From the NCBI RefSeq assembly GCF_035474595.1, contig NZ_DATIND010000046.1, positions 62,001 to 126,000 on the forward strand: 64,000 nt of DNA. The letters are read 5' to 3'. The position numbers and the translations under genes were made by a program. Source of the stretch: Longimicrobium sp. (lineage in GTDB: Bacteria; Gemmatimonadota; Gemmatimonadetes; Longimicrobiales; Longimicrobiaceae). This document shows, piece by piece, positions 1 through 9,220 of the stretch. Numbering within the stretch: position 1 is the first letter of the stretch; each line of letters begins with the position of its first letter. The notes beneath the pieces are model-generated. The model was not told the DNA's origin and made no database searches. It was given only the letters and a program-made list of their open reading frames with translations.

Positions 1-881
1 CAGCGGGACGTGGCCTGGCCGGTGGGATACAGCACCTCGCCGGAGTAGAAGCGCGCGCCGGCGCTGGCGAGGAAGACGTAGCTGGGCGCGATCTCGGCCG
101 GCTGCGCGGGGCGGCCCCACAGCGTGTCCTCGCCGAACTTCCGCACGTGCTCGCGGCTCATGGTGCTGGGGATGAGCGGCGTCCACACCGGACCGGGGGC
201 CACGCAGTTCACGCGGATCCCCCGCCTGGCCACGCTCCGTGCCAGCGACTTGGTGAAGACGTGGATGGCGCCCTTGGTCGCCGAGTAGTCGATCAGCCCC
301 TCGTTGCCGTCGATGGCCGTCACGCTCCCGGTGTTGAGGATGACGGAGCCCTCCTTCAGGCGCGGGAGCGCGGCCTGCGCCATCCAGATGTAGCCGTAGA
401 TGTTGGTGCGGAAGGTCCGGTCCAGTTGCTCGGGGGTGATGTCCTCCAGCCCGTCCTGCTCCATCTGATACGCGGCGTTGTTGACGAGGATGTCGAGCCT
501 GCCCAGCTCGGCGACCACGCGGTCCACGAACGCGCGGCACTCCGCCGGCTCGCGCACGTCGAAGCGGTGTGCGATGCAGCGGCGCCCGGCCTGTTCCACC
601 CAGCGCCGCGTCTCCCGCGCGTCCGCGTCCTCCTCGTCGCCGAGATAGCCGATCGCCACGTCCGCCCCCTCGCGCGCGAAGGCGATGGCCACCGCGCGCC
701 CGATCCCGCTGTCGCCGCCGGTGATGAGGGCGACCAGCCCGTCCAGCCTGCCGCAGCCGCGGTAGCTTTCCTCGCCGTGGTCGGGCTTCTGCTTCATCTC
801 CTGCTCGGAGCCGGGCGGCTCCTGCTGGCGCTCGTTCTTCTCGGCCCTGGGCCCCTCGGTCGGGTCGCGCTCGTCCTCCAT
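1..881 (-). CDS. SDR family oxidoreductase (partial, C-terminus beyond window)
   Basis: NAD(P)-dependent short-chain dehydrogenase of the YghA/general-stress-protein-39 type; the real substrate cannot be told. Starting at the ATG at 881, the protein has a charged, Glu/Gln-rich leader of about 45 residues, then the cofactor motif TGGDSGIG (about residues 54-61), a VNNAA motif, and the catalytic Ser (NTGSV) with YSATK. The reading frame is still open at base 1, where the protein reads GEVLYPTG, the usual last strand of this family, so only a few residues are missing. The hydrophilic leader is typical of this subgroup, which is often stress-induced. It is divergent from the next gene. Confidence 0.9.
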   Translation of the reverse strand, partial: MEDERDPTEGPRAEKNERQQEPPGSEQEMKQKPDHGEESYRGCGRLDGLVALITGGDSGIGRAVAIAFAREGADVAIGYLGDEEDADARETRRWVEQAGRRCIAHRFDVREPAECRAFVDRVVAELGRLDILVNNAAYQMEQDGLEDITPEQLDRTFRTNIYGYIWMAQAALPRLKEGSVILNTGSVTAIDGNEGLIDYSATKGAIHVFTKSLARSVARRGIRVNCVAPGPVWTPLIPSTMSREHVRKFGEDTLWGRPAQPAEIAPSYVFLASAGARFYSGEVLYPTGQATSR

Positions 882-1351
882 CACCACCTCGAAGCCTGCT
901 CGCGTGGGCGTTTTTTCCGGGCCGCGCACCCGGTGCACGACCCGTACCGGGTGGGGATGCAGGGGGAGATGGGGATTCGTGGAAGATGTTATGACAGATG
1001 ATACCCATTAGTCGGTTAGCTGTGCATTATGTATCATTCTGGGCTGACCTCAACCCAGGAGAGCCCATGCGCAGAGCGTTGCGCGGTTCGCGAGCCGCTG
1101 CTGGCCGGCGAAGGATGCGAAGCGCAAGCGCCGGATCCCGCTGCTGGTCCTCATCCGCTCGGGAGAGGTGAGGTGCGGAGCGGGCTGCCGCGGCCCGGCA
1201 CCTGGGGAATGGTGTTGCCGCGGCTTCAGCCGCCTTGTGGGAGATTGGATTCGCGGCCGGGGTTCGGTTGCGGGGAGGCGTTGGCGCGTCTACACTTGGG
1301 GCCCCGCGGCCGCGCGACGGCCGGAAGCTGCCGACCGCACCGACGTCGATC
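882..1351. other. intergenic region with divergent-promoter space and a repeat fragment
   Basis: About 470 bases without a convincing gene. The stretch 975-1045 is clearly richer in A+T than its surroundings and could hold promoters for the divergent genes on either side. At about 1212-1238 there is a fragment resembling half of a class B two-hairpin repeat (spacer GTTGCC followed by the hairpin GCGGCTTCAGCCGC). Open frames here have no family signature. Confidence 0.4.
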
Positions 1352-1624
1352 GTGGCCAAGCCGAAGGTTCGTTTCCAGGAGACGCCGAACCCGCACGCGG
1401 CCAAGTTCATCGTCGGGCGGACGCTGGTGGAGGGGCGGCGCGGGCTGACCTTCGCGTCGGCCGAGGCGGCGGCGGGCGACGCGATCGCCGAGCGGCTGTT
1501 CGCCGTGCCGGGCGTCGCCTCCGTGTTCGTGGTCGCGGATTTCGTCACTGTCACGAAAGACGCGGGCGCCGCGTGGGCGGAGCTGGCCCCGCGCGTACAG
1601 GCCGCGCTCCGCGAGGTGCTCTGA
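1352..1624 (+). CDS. stand-alone Nfu/NifU N-terminal domain protein
   Basis: About 90 residues that make a complete Nfu N-terminal (HIRIP5-type) domain: a beta strand with RFQETPNP, then KFIVGRTL, and later FAVPGVASVFVVADFVTVTK, the usual core pattern. In Nfu iron-sulfur carriers this domain precedes a CXXC-bearing NifU C-domain. Here the protein ends after the N-domain, so it cannot bind a cluster in the usual way. The GTG at 1352 is chosen because homology begins there; upstream codons give a non-conserved Arg/Gly-rich stretch. It ends 27 bases before the aminopeptidase ATG and may be co-transcribed with it. The function is uncertain: an accessory to Fe-S assembly is inference. Confidence 0.75.
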   Translation: MAKPKVRFQETPNPHAAKFIVGRTLVEGRRGLTFASAEAAAGDAIAERLFAVPGVASVFVVADFVTVTKDAGAAWAELAPRVQAALREVL

Positions 1625-1651
1625 ATCCCCATACCGCGGTTGAACTTACCG

Positions 1652-3016
1652 ATGGCCACCATTCTCGCCGGGACGCCGGAGACGCGCACGCCGGCCGGCG
1701 CGCCCGACGATCCCCGCGCGCGGCGCCGCGAGCGCTTCCTGGAGCGGATGGGCCGCGGCGTGGCCGTGCTCTGCTCCGCGCCCGAGCTGATCAAGTCGCG
1801 CGACACCGAGGTGCTGTACCGGCAGGACAGCGACTTCTTCTATCTCACCGGCTTTTCCGAGCCCGGTGTGGCCGTGCTGACGCCGCACGACGGCAGGCAC
1901 CGCTTTACCCTCTTCGTCCGCCCGCGCGACCCCGAGCGGGAGACATGGAACGGTCCGCGCGCCGGCGTGGAAGGCGCGACCGAGCGCTTCGGCGCCGACG
2001 CGGCGTACCCGCTGGCGGAGCTGGACGCGCGGCTGAAGGCGCTGCTGGAGCCTGCGGACGCGATCTGGTACGCGCTGGGGAGCAACGAGAAGATGGACCG
2101 CCGCCTCGTTTCCTGGATCCGCGAGTGGCGGCTCCGGCGCGCGCGCAGCGGCAAGGGGCCGAGCGACGTGATGGACCCGGCGGGGATCCTGGACGCCATG
2201 CGCGTGGTGAAGGAGCCGGAGGAGATCGGCGCCATCCGCCGCGCCTGCGAGCTGTCGGCGCAGGCGCACGTGCGGGCCATGCGCGCCGCGCGCCCCGGCA
2301 TCGGCGAGTGGGAGCTGGCGAACGTGATCGACTCCACCTTCCGCGCGGCGGGGCCGGACGCCGGGCCGGCGTATCCCACGATCGTGGGCTCCGGCGCGAA
2401 CGCCACCATCCTGCACTACGTGCTGAACGCCGAGCGCGCGGACGATGGCGCCCTGGTGCTGATCGACGCGGGCGCGGAGTGGGGGATGTACTGCGGCGAC
2501 ATCACCCGCACCTTCCCCGCGAACGGCCGCTTCACCGCGCCCCAGCGCCGCGTGTACGACGCCGTGCTGCGCGCCGAGGAGCAGGCCATCGCGATGGTGC
2601 GGCCGGGGGTGACGATCGCCGCCATCCACGAGGCCACGCGGCTGCTGCTGGCGCGCGAGCTGGTGGAGATGGGGGTGCTGCAGGGCGATCCGGAGACGAT
2701 CGCGGAGGGCGAGGAGATCAAGCGCTTCTACATGCACCAGACCAGCCACTGGTTGGGGCTGGACGTGCACGATGCCGGCGACTACCGCGCCCGCGGCGGC
2801 GACTGGCTGCCGCTGGCCGCGGGGATGGTGTTCACCATCGAGCCCGGCCTGTACATCCCCGCCGCCGCGGACGACGTGCCCGCCGAGTACCGCGGCATCG
2901 GGGTGCGCATCGAGGACGACGTGCTGGTGACGGAGGACGGCTGCGAGGTGCTGACCCGCGGCGTCCCCGTGGCGCCGGAGGAGATCGAGGCGCTGGTGGG
3001 CGCGGACGCGGGGTAG
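1652..3016 (+). CDS. pepP: Xaa-Pro aminopeptidase (M24B family)
   Basis: Cytosolic metallo-aminopeptidase releasing N-terminal residues that precede proline. The 454-residue product has an N-terminal AMP_N (creatinase-like) domain with LYRQDSDFFYLTGF and a C-terminal pita-bread peptidase domain. The five metal ligands are visible: Asp in LIDAGAEWG, Asp in GDITRTFP, His in HQTSHWLGLDVHD, Glu in FTIEPGLY, and Glu in RIEDDV. The length is normal for PepP. An in-frame TTG lies 12 bases upstream, but the ATG at 1652 fits the family start better. No strong ribosome-binding site is seen. Confidence 0.93.
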   Translation: MATILAGTPETRTPAGAPDDPRARRRERFLERMGRGVAVLCSAPELIKSRDTEVLYRQDSDFFYLTGFSEPGVAVLTPHDGRHRFTLFVRPRDPERETWNGPRAGVEGATERFGADAAYPLAELDARLKALLEPADAIWYALGSNEKMDRRLVSWIREWRLRRARSGKGPSDVMDPAGILDAMRVVKEPEEIGAIRRACELSAQAHVRAMRAARPGIGEWELANVIDSTFRAAGPDAGPAYPTIVGSGANATILHYVLNAERADDGALVLIDAGAEWGMYCGDITRTFPANGRFTAPQRRVYDAVLRAEEQAIAMVRPGVTIAAIHEATRLLLARELVEMGVLQGDPETIAEGEEIKRFYMHQTSHWLGLDVHDAGDYRARGGDWLPLAAGMVFTIEPGLYIPAAADDVPAEYRGIGVRIEDDVLVTEDGCEVLTRGVPVAPEEIEALVGADAG

Positions 3017-3085
3017 GCTCCGAACGGTGGCATCATCGTCGGTTCGGGCGTGGTCCAGGCGATGTTCGGCGGCGATGGGTCTGGC

Positions 3086-3141
3086 GCGAAAATGCGAGTG
3101 AACTCGCGGCTACAACGGCACGCAGTCCGCCTGCGCGGACT
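3086..3141. repeat. class A two-hairpin repeat, copy 1
   Basis: Two perfect palindromes, GCGAGTGAACTCGC (3094-3107) and AGTCCGCCTGCGCGGACT (3124-3141), are joined by a spacer of 16 bases (GGCTACAACGGCACGC) that is nearly invariant among copies. Other copies lie at 7741, 14242, 16614, 17534, 38036 and 38241. Confidence 0.85.
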
Positions 3142-3179
3142 TCCCGGGACGCAGCATCACCGCGGGATGCGAAACGACA

Positions 3180-3209
3180 GCGCCCGCCCTGCCATTGCAG
3201 GGCGGGCGC
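3180..3209. terminator. strong GC hairpin, possible terminator
   Basis: A near-perfect stem with arms GCGCCCGCCCTG and CAGGGCGGGCGC and a short CATT loop lies between two convergent genes (aminopeptidase ending at 3016 and RidA ending at 3325). There is no clear T-run on either side, so termination is inferred from position and stem strength. Confidence 0.5.
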
Positions 3210-3273
3210 GATTGCGCCGGGGAGGGGGCGGCGGCTGCACGGCGGTGAGGCGCCGGCAGGATGCCGAGGCCGC

Positions 3274-3332
3274 AGTCCGCAAAGGTGGCGCGAAGGCGGA
3301 CTTTGTGCTGTTGTTGCCGCGAATTCATTCGC
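3274..3332. repeat. class A variant repeat overlapping the ridA-like 3' end
   Basis: Reads stem 1 AGTCCGC...GCGGACT with an inserted extra half-arm, spacer TGTGCTGTTGTTGCC, then hairpin GCGAATTCATTCGC. It is the inverse orientation of copy 1. The last bases overlap the stop codon of the RidA gene, so that gene's final residues derive from the repeat. Confidence 0.7.
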
Positions 3333-3765
3333 CCGGCCGGGGCGCGGCCGCACCATTCCCGCGCGGCACCACCGCCGTTGCCTCGATCTCGACCTTCGCG
3401 CGCTCCTCGACCAGGCCGGCGACGATCATGGCGCTCATGGCGGGGAAGTGGCGGCCGAAGACCTCGCGGTAGGCGGCGCCGAGCTCGCGCGGCCGGGCCA
3501 GGTACTCGCCGCGGTCGGTCACGTACCACGTCATCCGGGTCACGTGGCGCGGCTCGGCGCCGGCCTCGGCGAGCACGCGGGCGACGTTGCGCAGCGCCTG
3601 CGCCGTCTGCGCGACGAAATCGTCCGTCTCGAACGCGCCCGTCTCGGGGTTCCACCCCACCTGCCCGGCCACGAACACGAGCCGCCCCTCCGCCGCGACG
3701 CCGTTCGCGTACCCTTTCGCAGGCGTCCATCCCTCCGGCTGCAGAATCTCGGGAAGGCTGCTCAT
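3325..3765 (-). CDS. RidA family (YjgF/UK114) protein
   Basis: Members of this family hydrolyse reactive enamines/imines, forming homotrimers with the active site between subunits. The 146-residue protein has the family core (GQVGWNPETG, QTAQALRNVARVLAEAG, the TRMTWYVTD strand, and FPAMSAMIVAGL). It lies directly after the aryl-CoA ligase on the same strand (124 bases apart), in a cluster that looks devoted to an aminated aromatic acid. The monooxygenase/reductase product in that pathway is a cyclic enamine, so a deaminase role is a reasonable inference. The C-terminal tail overlaps a repeat element. A general housekeeping RidA role cannot be excluded. Confidence 0.88.
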   Translation of the reverse strand: MSSLPEILQPEGWTPAKGYANGVAAEGRLVFVAGQVGWNPETGAFETDDFVAQTAQALRNVARVLAEAGAEPRHVTRMTWYVTDRGEYLARPRELGAAYREVFGRHFPAMSAMIVAGLVEERAKVEIEATAVVPRGNGAAAPRPGE

Positions 3766-3808
3766 CCCACCCCCCGATGCATCCCCGGCGCGCCGCGGAC
3801 GGCCCTCG

Positions 3809-3846
3809 CGTGCCGTTGTAGCCGCGACTTCAGTCGCATCTTCGCG
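3809..3846. repeat. class A repeat, partial (hairpin 2 half)
   Basis: The spacer GTGCCGTTGTAGCC and the hairpin GCGACTTCAGTCGC are conserved, but hairpin 1 has decayed. It lies between the RidA gene and the ligase gene. Confidence 0.7.
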
Positions 3847-3889
3847 ATCCTGAACCCGTCGCCGCGCCCCGCGGTCCGATCACCGTTCA

Positions 3890-5548
3890 TCATCCCGCCG
3901 CCGTGCCTTCCTGCTGGCGCAGGCGGAAGCGCTGCAGCTTCCCCGTCTGCGTGCGCGGGAGCGCGGAGACGAACTCCACGCGGCGCGGATACTTGTACGG
4001 CGCGATGCTCTGCTTCGCGAAGTCCTGCAGCGTCTTCACCATCCCGTCGTCCCCCGTGAACCCTTCGCGCAGCACGACGAAGGCCTTCACCACGTTGCCG
4101 CGCTCCGGGTCCGGCGCGGCCACCACGGCGCACTCCAGCACCGCGGGGTGCTCCAGCAGGCAGTTCTCCACCTCCGGCCCGGCGATGTTGTAGCCGGCGG
4201 AGATGATCATGTCGTCGTTGCGCGCCTGGTACCAGAAGTAGCCGTCGGCGTCCATCACGTAGGTGTCGCCGGTGACGTTCCAGCCGTCCTGCACGTAGGC
4301 GCGCTGCCGCTCCGGATCGGCCAGGTAGCGGCACCCGGTGGGCCCCCGCACCATCAGCCGCCCCGGCTCGCCCGGGGGCACCTCGCGGCCGGCGTCGTCC
4401 ACCACGCGGGCGCGGTATCCGGGCACGGCGCGGCCGGTGGAGCCGGGGCGGATGTCCTCGCCCGCGCTGGAGATGAAGATGTGCAGCATCTCCGTGCTCC
4501 CGATCCCGTCGATGATCTTCACCCCCGTCGCCTCGCGCCACGCCTCGAAGGTCGCGGCGGGGAGCGGCTCGCCCGCGGAGACGCACTTGCGCAGCGACGA
4601 CAGGTCGAAGTCCCGGGCCATCCCCGCCATCGCGCGGTACGCGGTGGGCGCGGTGAAGCAGACGGTGGCGCGGAAGTCCTGGATCCCCTGCAGCAGGTTG
4701 GGCGGCGAGGCCTGCTCCAGCATCACCGTGGCCGCGCCGACGCGCATGGGAAAGAGGACGTAGCCGCCCAGCCCGAAGGTGAACGCCAGCGGCGGCGAGC
4801 CGCAGAACACGTCGTCCGGCTCCGGGCGGAGGACGTGCGCCGAGAAGGTGTCGGCGCTCGCCAGCAGGTCGCGGTGGAAGTGCATCGTCCCCTTCGGCTG
4901 CCCCGTGGTGCCGGAGGTGAACGCGATCATCGCCACGTCTTCCGCGGAGGTCGGCACGTTCGCGAAGCCGGCGGACTGCCGCGCCATCCGCCGCTCCAGC
5001 GCGTCCTCCGCGTCCGTGCCGAACGCGACCGTCCGTTCAAGGCAGGGGGATGAAGATGCGGCTTCGTCCATCTCCGCCATCAGCCGCGCGTCGCAGAGCG
5101 CGAAGCGGACCTGCGCCTTCGCGATGATGGCGGAGATCTCCCGCGCGCGGAGCAGCGGCATGGTGGCCACGACGATGCCGCCCGCCTTCAGCACGCCGAA
5201 CCACGCCGCGAAGGTCATGGGCGAGTTGTAGCCGCGCAGCAGCACGCGGTTGCCGGGAACGATCCCCATCTCCCGCAGCACCCCGGCGATGCGGTTGGCG
5301 CGCTCGGTCAGCTCCGCGTACGTCCAGCGGACGCCGGGCGCCAGCAGCGCGGGGCGGTCCGCGTGGCCGGCGGCGCACATGGCGTCCAGGAACTCGGCGG
5401 CGGCGTTGATCCGCGGGCGCGCGGCCAGGTGCGGCACGCCGGACAGGTCCATCGCCGGCCACTGCTCGGGCGGCGGAAGGTTGTCGCGCGCGAAGGTGTC
5501 CAGGTGCGCGGTGGGTGCGGCCTGTGGCGCGGGCTCCGCTGCGAGCAT
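3890..5548 (-). CDS. benzoate/2-aminobenzoate-CoA ligase family AMP-dependent synthetase
   Basis: ANL-superfamily enzyme that activates an aromatic acid to its CoA thioester with ATP. The 552-residue product contains the P-loop motif TSGTTGQPKG, the GIGSTEM (A5) motif, the hinge region ADGYFWYQARNDD, GYNIAGPEVE, and the C-terminal catalytic lysine in RTQTGKLQ. The start at 5548 is chosen because AGGAG sits 9 bases upstream; an earlier in-frame ATG at 5614 adds 22 low-complexity residues. Substrate choice (anthranilate, benzoate or salicylate) is inferred from neighbours: a fused 2-aminobenzoyl-/salicylyl-CoA oxygenase-reductase and beta-oxidation-type enzymes lie upstream on the same strand. 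Confidence 0.9.
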   Translation of the reverse strand: MLAAEPAPQAAPTAHLDTFARDNLPPPEQWPAMDLSGVPHLAARPRINAAAEFLDAMCAAGHADRPALLAPGVRWTYAELTERANRIAGVLREMGIVPGNRVLLRGYNSPMTFAAWFGVLKAGGIVVATMPLLRAREISAIIAKAQVRFALCDARLMAEMDEAASSSPCLERTVAFGTDAEDALERRMARQSAGFANVPTSAEDVAMIAFTSGTTGQPKGTMHFHRDLLASADTFSAHVLRPEPDDVFCGSPPLAFTFGLGGYVLFPMRVGAATVMLEQASPPNLLQGIQDFRATVCFTAPTAYRAMAGMARDFDLSSLRKCVSAGEPLPAATFEAWREATGVKIIDGIGSTEMLHIFISSAGEDIRPGSTGRAVPGYRARVVDDAGREVPPGEPGRLMVRGPTGCRYLADPERQRAYVQDGWNVTGDTYVMDADGYFWYQARNDDMIISAGYNIAGPEVENCLLEHPAVLECAVVAAPDPERGNVVKAFVVLREGFTGDDGMVKTLQDFAKQSIAPYKYPRRVEFVSALPRTQTGKLQRFRLRQQEGTAAG

Positions 5549-5633
5549 GGGCTCCGGCTCCTGCGGCGGTGTGGGGATGGGTCGTCTCCGTGTTGATGGT
5601 GTGCGGGGCAGCAAGCGGCAGGCCGGGGCGGTG

Positions 5634-5665
5634 AAGTGCGAGAATGCGAGAGTAACTCAGCGCGA
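5634..5665. repeat. class D repeat (AGTGCGAGA...CTCAGCGCGAC), copy 1
   Basis: A 32-base segment of near-periodic GTGCGAGA units ending in GTAACTCAGCGCGAC. The same sequence occurs inverted at 7931-7966, so the two copies bracket the block from the orphan antitoxin to the acyl-CoA dehydrogenase. Confidence 0.65.
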
Positions 5666-5677
5666 CCCGGCGGTGGA

Positions 5678-5902
5678 TCACGCCCACCGCTGCGGCGCGC
5701 GGATCCGGGCGAACACTTGCTCGGCCGGGATCCCTTTCACCGCGCCCGAGCGCAGCTCCTCGAAGCGCCGGTCGGCCTCGTCGGCCCACGCCCGCGAAAC
5801 CTCGTCCTCCTCGTCCAGGCTCGCGATCAGCACTTCGGCAAGGTGCGCCCGCTCATGTCTGGGCAGCTTCAGCGCCTGGGATTCGATGTCGTCTGCGGTC
5901 AT
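5678..5902 (-). CDS. orphan addiction-module antitoxin-like protein
   Basis: The 74-residue acidic/helical protein matches the addiction-module family (Unstab_antitox): an N-terminal helix ending LPRHERAHLAEVLIASLDEE and the C-terminal signature IPAEQVFARIR. Partners in this family are usually RelE/ParE toxins encoded immediately downstream, but none is present here: the next gene downstream on the strand is the CoA ligase. It is therefore an orphan. Two further members with the same IPAE signature occur in this window, at 12878-13102 and at the C-terminus of the protein at 16709-17404. Confidence 0.8.
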   Translation of the reverse strand: MTADDIESQALKLPRHERAHLAEVLIASLDEEDEVSRAWADEADRRFEELRSGAVKGIPAEQVFARIRAPQRWA

Positions 5903-5914
5903 ACGGGGAGCCGA

Positions 5915-6358
5915 TCACATCACCTTGACCGAATCGACCTTGATGGCCGTGAGCACAACGTCCCTGACTTCGAGCGTTCCAGCGATGCTGGAGCCGAATA
6001 GCGTCACCGAACCGGTCTGCTCGAAGAAAATGGAAAACGGGCCACCTCGTTTCGTCGTGGTGACCAGCCTTGGAATGGGCAGCTGGAGACTGATCGTGTC
6101 GGCGGGCTGAAGGGAACCGCGGTCGGAGGAGTGCCACAGCGTCGTCATGGCCTTGTCGGCGCCGCCCATCGTCTCCAGCGAAAACTGGGCGAGAGCCGAG
6201 TCCCGGCCCTGCGAGTCGACCCGGGTGACCACGACGGCCTTCGCGAAAACCACGTAGGATCCACCCGGCAGATTTCCCAGAGTAACGATGTCGACGTCGC
6301 GGTCGCGTTCGCGGATCTCGAGGGTTCCGCGCAACGACGTCGTATAGGCACCAGGCAT
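5915..6358 (-). CDS. hypothetical beta-rich protein
   Basis: A 147-residue protein with no recognised family. It is rich in alternating hydrophobic strands (TLEIRERDRDVDIVTLG, GSYVVFAKAVVV, SISIFFEQTG-like segments) and has no signal peptide or membrane span, suggesting a beta-sandwich. The start at 6358 is preferred because GGAGG lies 5 bases before it; an ATG 12 bases upstream overlaps that site. It ends 12 bases before the antitoxin-like gene and may share its transcript. The function is unknown. Confidence 0.6.
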   Translation of the reverse strand: MPGAYTTSLRGTLEIRERDRDVDIVTLGNLPGGSYVVFAKAVVVTRVDSQGRDSALAQFSLETMGGADKAMTTLWHSSDRGSLQPADTISLQLPIPRLVTTTKRGGPFSIFFEQTGSVTLFGSSIAGTLEVRDVVLTAIKVDSVKVM

Positions 6359-6516
6359 TGCATCCTCCATGGGGACTGTGGACCAGCCGGCCCGCCACAC
6401 GCCTGGTGCGAAGGATACGCGAGAGCTCTGTCGATTCAAAAGAAATCACCGCATGGGCCCGCATCGCGGCCCCGATGCGGGGACGCGCCCGGTTGCCGTC
6501 GTCGCGAGCCTGGCGC

Positions 6517-7689
6517 CTATCCGCCACTCCCCGCCAGCACCTGCCCGGCGATCACCAGCTTCTGCACCTCGCTGGTGCCCTCGTAGATGCGGAGCGCGCG
6601 GACGTCGCGGTAGAGCGTTTCGAGGATGCTGTCGCGCACCACGCCGCGGGCGCCGAGGAGCTGGATTGCGCGGTCGACCACGCGCTGGGCGGCCTCGGTG
6701 GCGTGGAGCTTGGCCATCGCCGCCTCGCGGGTGATGCGCGCGGCGCCGGTGTCGCGCGTCCACGCGGCGCGGTAGACGAGGAGCGCGCTGGCGTCCACGT
6801 CCACGGCCATCTCGGCCAGCGCCACGCGGGTGAGCTGGTGCTCGGCCAGGGGGATGCCGAAGACGCGGCGCCCGGCCGTCCACGCCACCGCCTCGTCCAG
6901 CGCGCGCCGGGCGAACCCCAGCGCCGCCGCGCCCACCGTGGAGCGGAAGACGTCGAGCGTGCCGAGCGCCACCTTCATCCCCCCGCCCGCCTCGCCGAGC
7001 AGCGCGTCCGCGCCCACGCGGCATCCGTCGAACATCACCGTCCCCAGCGGGTGCGGCGCGGTGACGTCGATGCGCGCGGAGATGCGGAGGCCGGGGTTGC
7101 CCGCATCCACCACCAGCGCGGCGAATCCCCGCTCGCCCGCCTCGGGGAAGCGCGCGAACACCACGTAGCGGTCCGCGATACCCGCGTTGGAGATCCACGT
7201 CTTCGCGCCGTCGATGACGAAGCCGGTCCCATCCCGCCGCGCCGTCGTCGACATCGCCCCGACGTCCGATCCCGCCTCCGCTTCGGAGATGGCGAACGCG
7301 GCGATGGTTTCGCCCGCCGCGACGGAGGGGAGCCAGCGCCGCTTCTGATCTTCCGAGCCGAAGAGGGAGATGGGTCCCGAGCCGAGGCCCTGCATGGCGA
7401 ACGCGAAGTCCGCCAGCCCGCCCGCGTACGCCAGCGTCTCGCGCGCGATGCAGAGGGCGCGCACGTCCAGCCGCTCCAGCGCGCCGCCGTACGGCGCGGG
7501 CACGGCGTAGCGCAGCCACCCGCCCGCGGCCAGGCTCCGCACCAGCGCGCGGCAGGCGTCGTCCACGCCGCCGCTGGACGGATGCGCGAGCGGCGCCACC
7601 TCGCGCGTGGCCCATTCCGCCAGCCGCGCGGCCAGGTCGCGGTGCGCGTCGTCGAAGAACGGCCAGCGGAGGAAGGTGCGGTCAGGCAT
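6517..7689 (-). CDS. acyl-CoA dehydrogenase
   Basis: FAD-dependent enzyme of about 390 residues that oxidises an acyl-CoA at the alpha-beta position. It shows the family signatures [10 protein letters not shown] (FAD/substrate loop), TWISNAG, and near the C-terminus [11 protein letters not shown], in which the Glu (about residue 370) is the catalytic base of the medium-chain type. It is placed in a minus-strand group with an enoyl-CoA hydratase, SDR and aryl-CoA oxygenase-reductase. A role on the alicyclic CoA intermediate formed after ring reduction is inferred. Confidence 0.92.
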   Translation of the reverse strand: MPDRTFLRWPFFDDAHRDLAARLAEWATREVAPLAHPSSGGVDDACRALVRSLAAGGWLRYAVPAPYGGALERLDVRALCIARETLAYAGGLADFAFAMQGLGSGPISLFGSEDQKRRWLPSVAAGETIAAFAISEAEAGSDVGAMSTTARRDGTGFVIDGAKTWISNAGIADRYVVFARFPEAGERGFAALVVDAGNPGLRISARIDVTAPHPLGTVMFDGCRVGADALLGEAGGGMKVALGTLDVFRSTVGAAALGFARRALDEAVAWTAGRRVFGIPLAEHQLTRVALAEMAVDVDASALLVYRAAWTRDTGAARITREAAMAKLHATEAAQRVVDRAIQLLGARGVVRDSILETLYRDVRALRIYEGTSEVQKLVIAGQVLAGSGG

Positions 7690-7740
7690 TCGGTTCAGGC
7701 ACCGGGGCGCGGTAGACGGGAGATGAGGGTCGTCAGAGGT

Positions 7741-7796
7741 GCGAAAATGCGACTAAAGTCGCGGCTACAACGGCACCCAGTCCGCCTTCGCGGACT
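7741..7796. repeat. class A two-hairpin repeat, copy
   Basis: Hairpins GCGACTAAAGTCGC (7749-7762) and AGTCCGCCTTCGCGGACT (7779-7796) with the conserved spacer. It lies upstream of the acyl-CoA dehydrogenase start. Confidence 0.85.
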
Positions 7797-7835
7797 CCAG
7801 CGGTATGCGGATCAGCAGCGTTGAGTTTCCGCACC

Positions 7836-7962
7836 GATGCTGGATGGCTACCTCTCCCGGTACGGGAGAGGTGGACGGCCTAAGCCGGCCGGAGAGGGCG
7901 CGAGGGCGCGGCGTGCTCCACAACCAACGAGTCGCGCTGAGTTACTCTCGCACTCTCGCACT

Positions 7963-7966
<4 letters not shown>
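7836..7966. repeat. class C repeat followed by inverted class D repeat
   Basis: At 7849-7871 there is a perfect hairpin with arms ACCTCTCCC and GGGAGAGGT, followed by a second palindromic block around GGCCTAAGCCGGCC. From 7931 to 7966 comes the inverse of the class D repeat seen at 5634. The end touches the stop of the enoyl-CoA hydratase gene. No gene is seen in 7690-7962. Confidence 0.75.
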
Positions 7967-8796
<830 letters not shown>

Positions 8797-9220
8797 CGGG
8801 AGATGGCGTTCGGTTCGATGGATGATGTGCGTTGCGTGCGAGGGGATGCGCACCCCTCGACGGATCTGGTGCTCGACGGTAGCTCGACGGTGCTCCGACG
8901 GTGCTGGACTGGCGGTGGCTCGCCTCCGCCGCACCGCGCCCTCTCCGGCCGGCTCAGGCCGTCCACCTCTCCCGTACCGGGAGAGGTAGCCTTCCAGCAT
9001 CGGCGCGAGGGTGAATGCATCCTGCACGTCCGGCTTCCCAAGGCCTCCGTCGCACAGAAAGCATCCGTGCGCCGGAGGTTGCAGGCCGCGCCGATGCCGG
9101 ACAACCCCCCTCGCCCGGTACGGGAGAGGGCGAGCGCTCTAAGGCGCGGGGAGAGGGCGCGAGGCGTCGGACGCGCGCCGCAGCCTCTCCACGCCAGCGC
9201 TTCCGATCTACATCACTGAT
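8797..9220. repeat. gene-free stretch with two class C repeats
   Basis: This 424-base stretch holds two class C elements: one at 8934-9004 in inverse orientation (hairpin about 8964-8988) and one at 9097-9160 (CCCTCGCCCGGTACGGGAGAGGGCG-like stem). Between them is short GGTGCTCGACGG-type repetition (8870-8910). No gene-like frame has family support. Confidence 0.7.

Noticed and set aside
1168-4059. A 963-codon open frame on the plus strand
   Set aside because: It is very Arg/Ala/Gly-rich without any domain, crosses three real genes in other frames and includes repeat DNA. Such long shadows are common in very GC-rich DNA.
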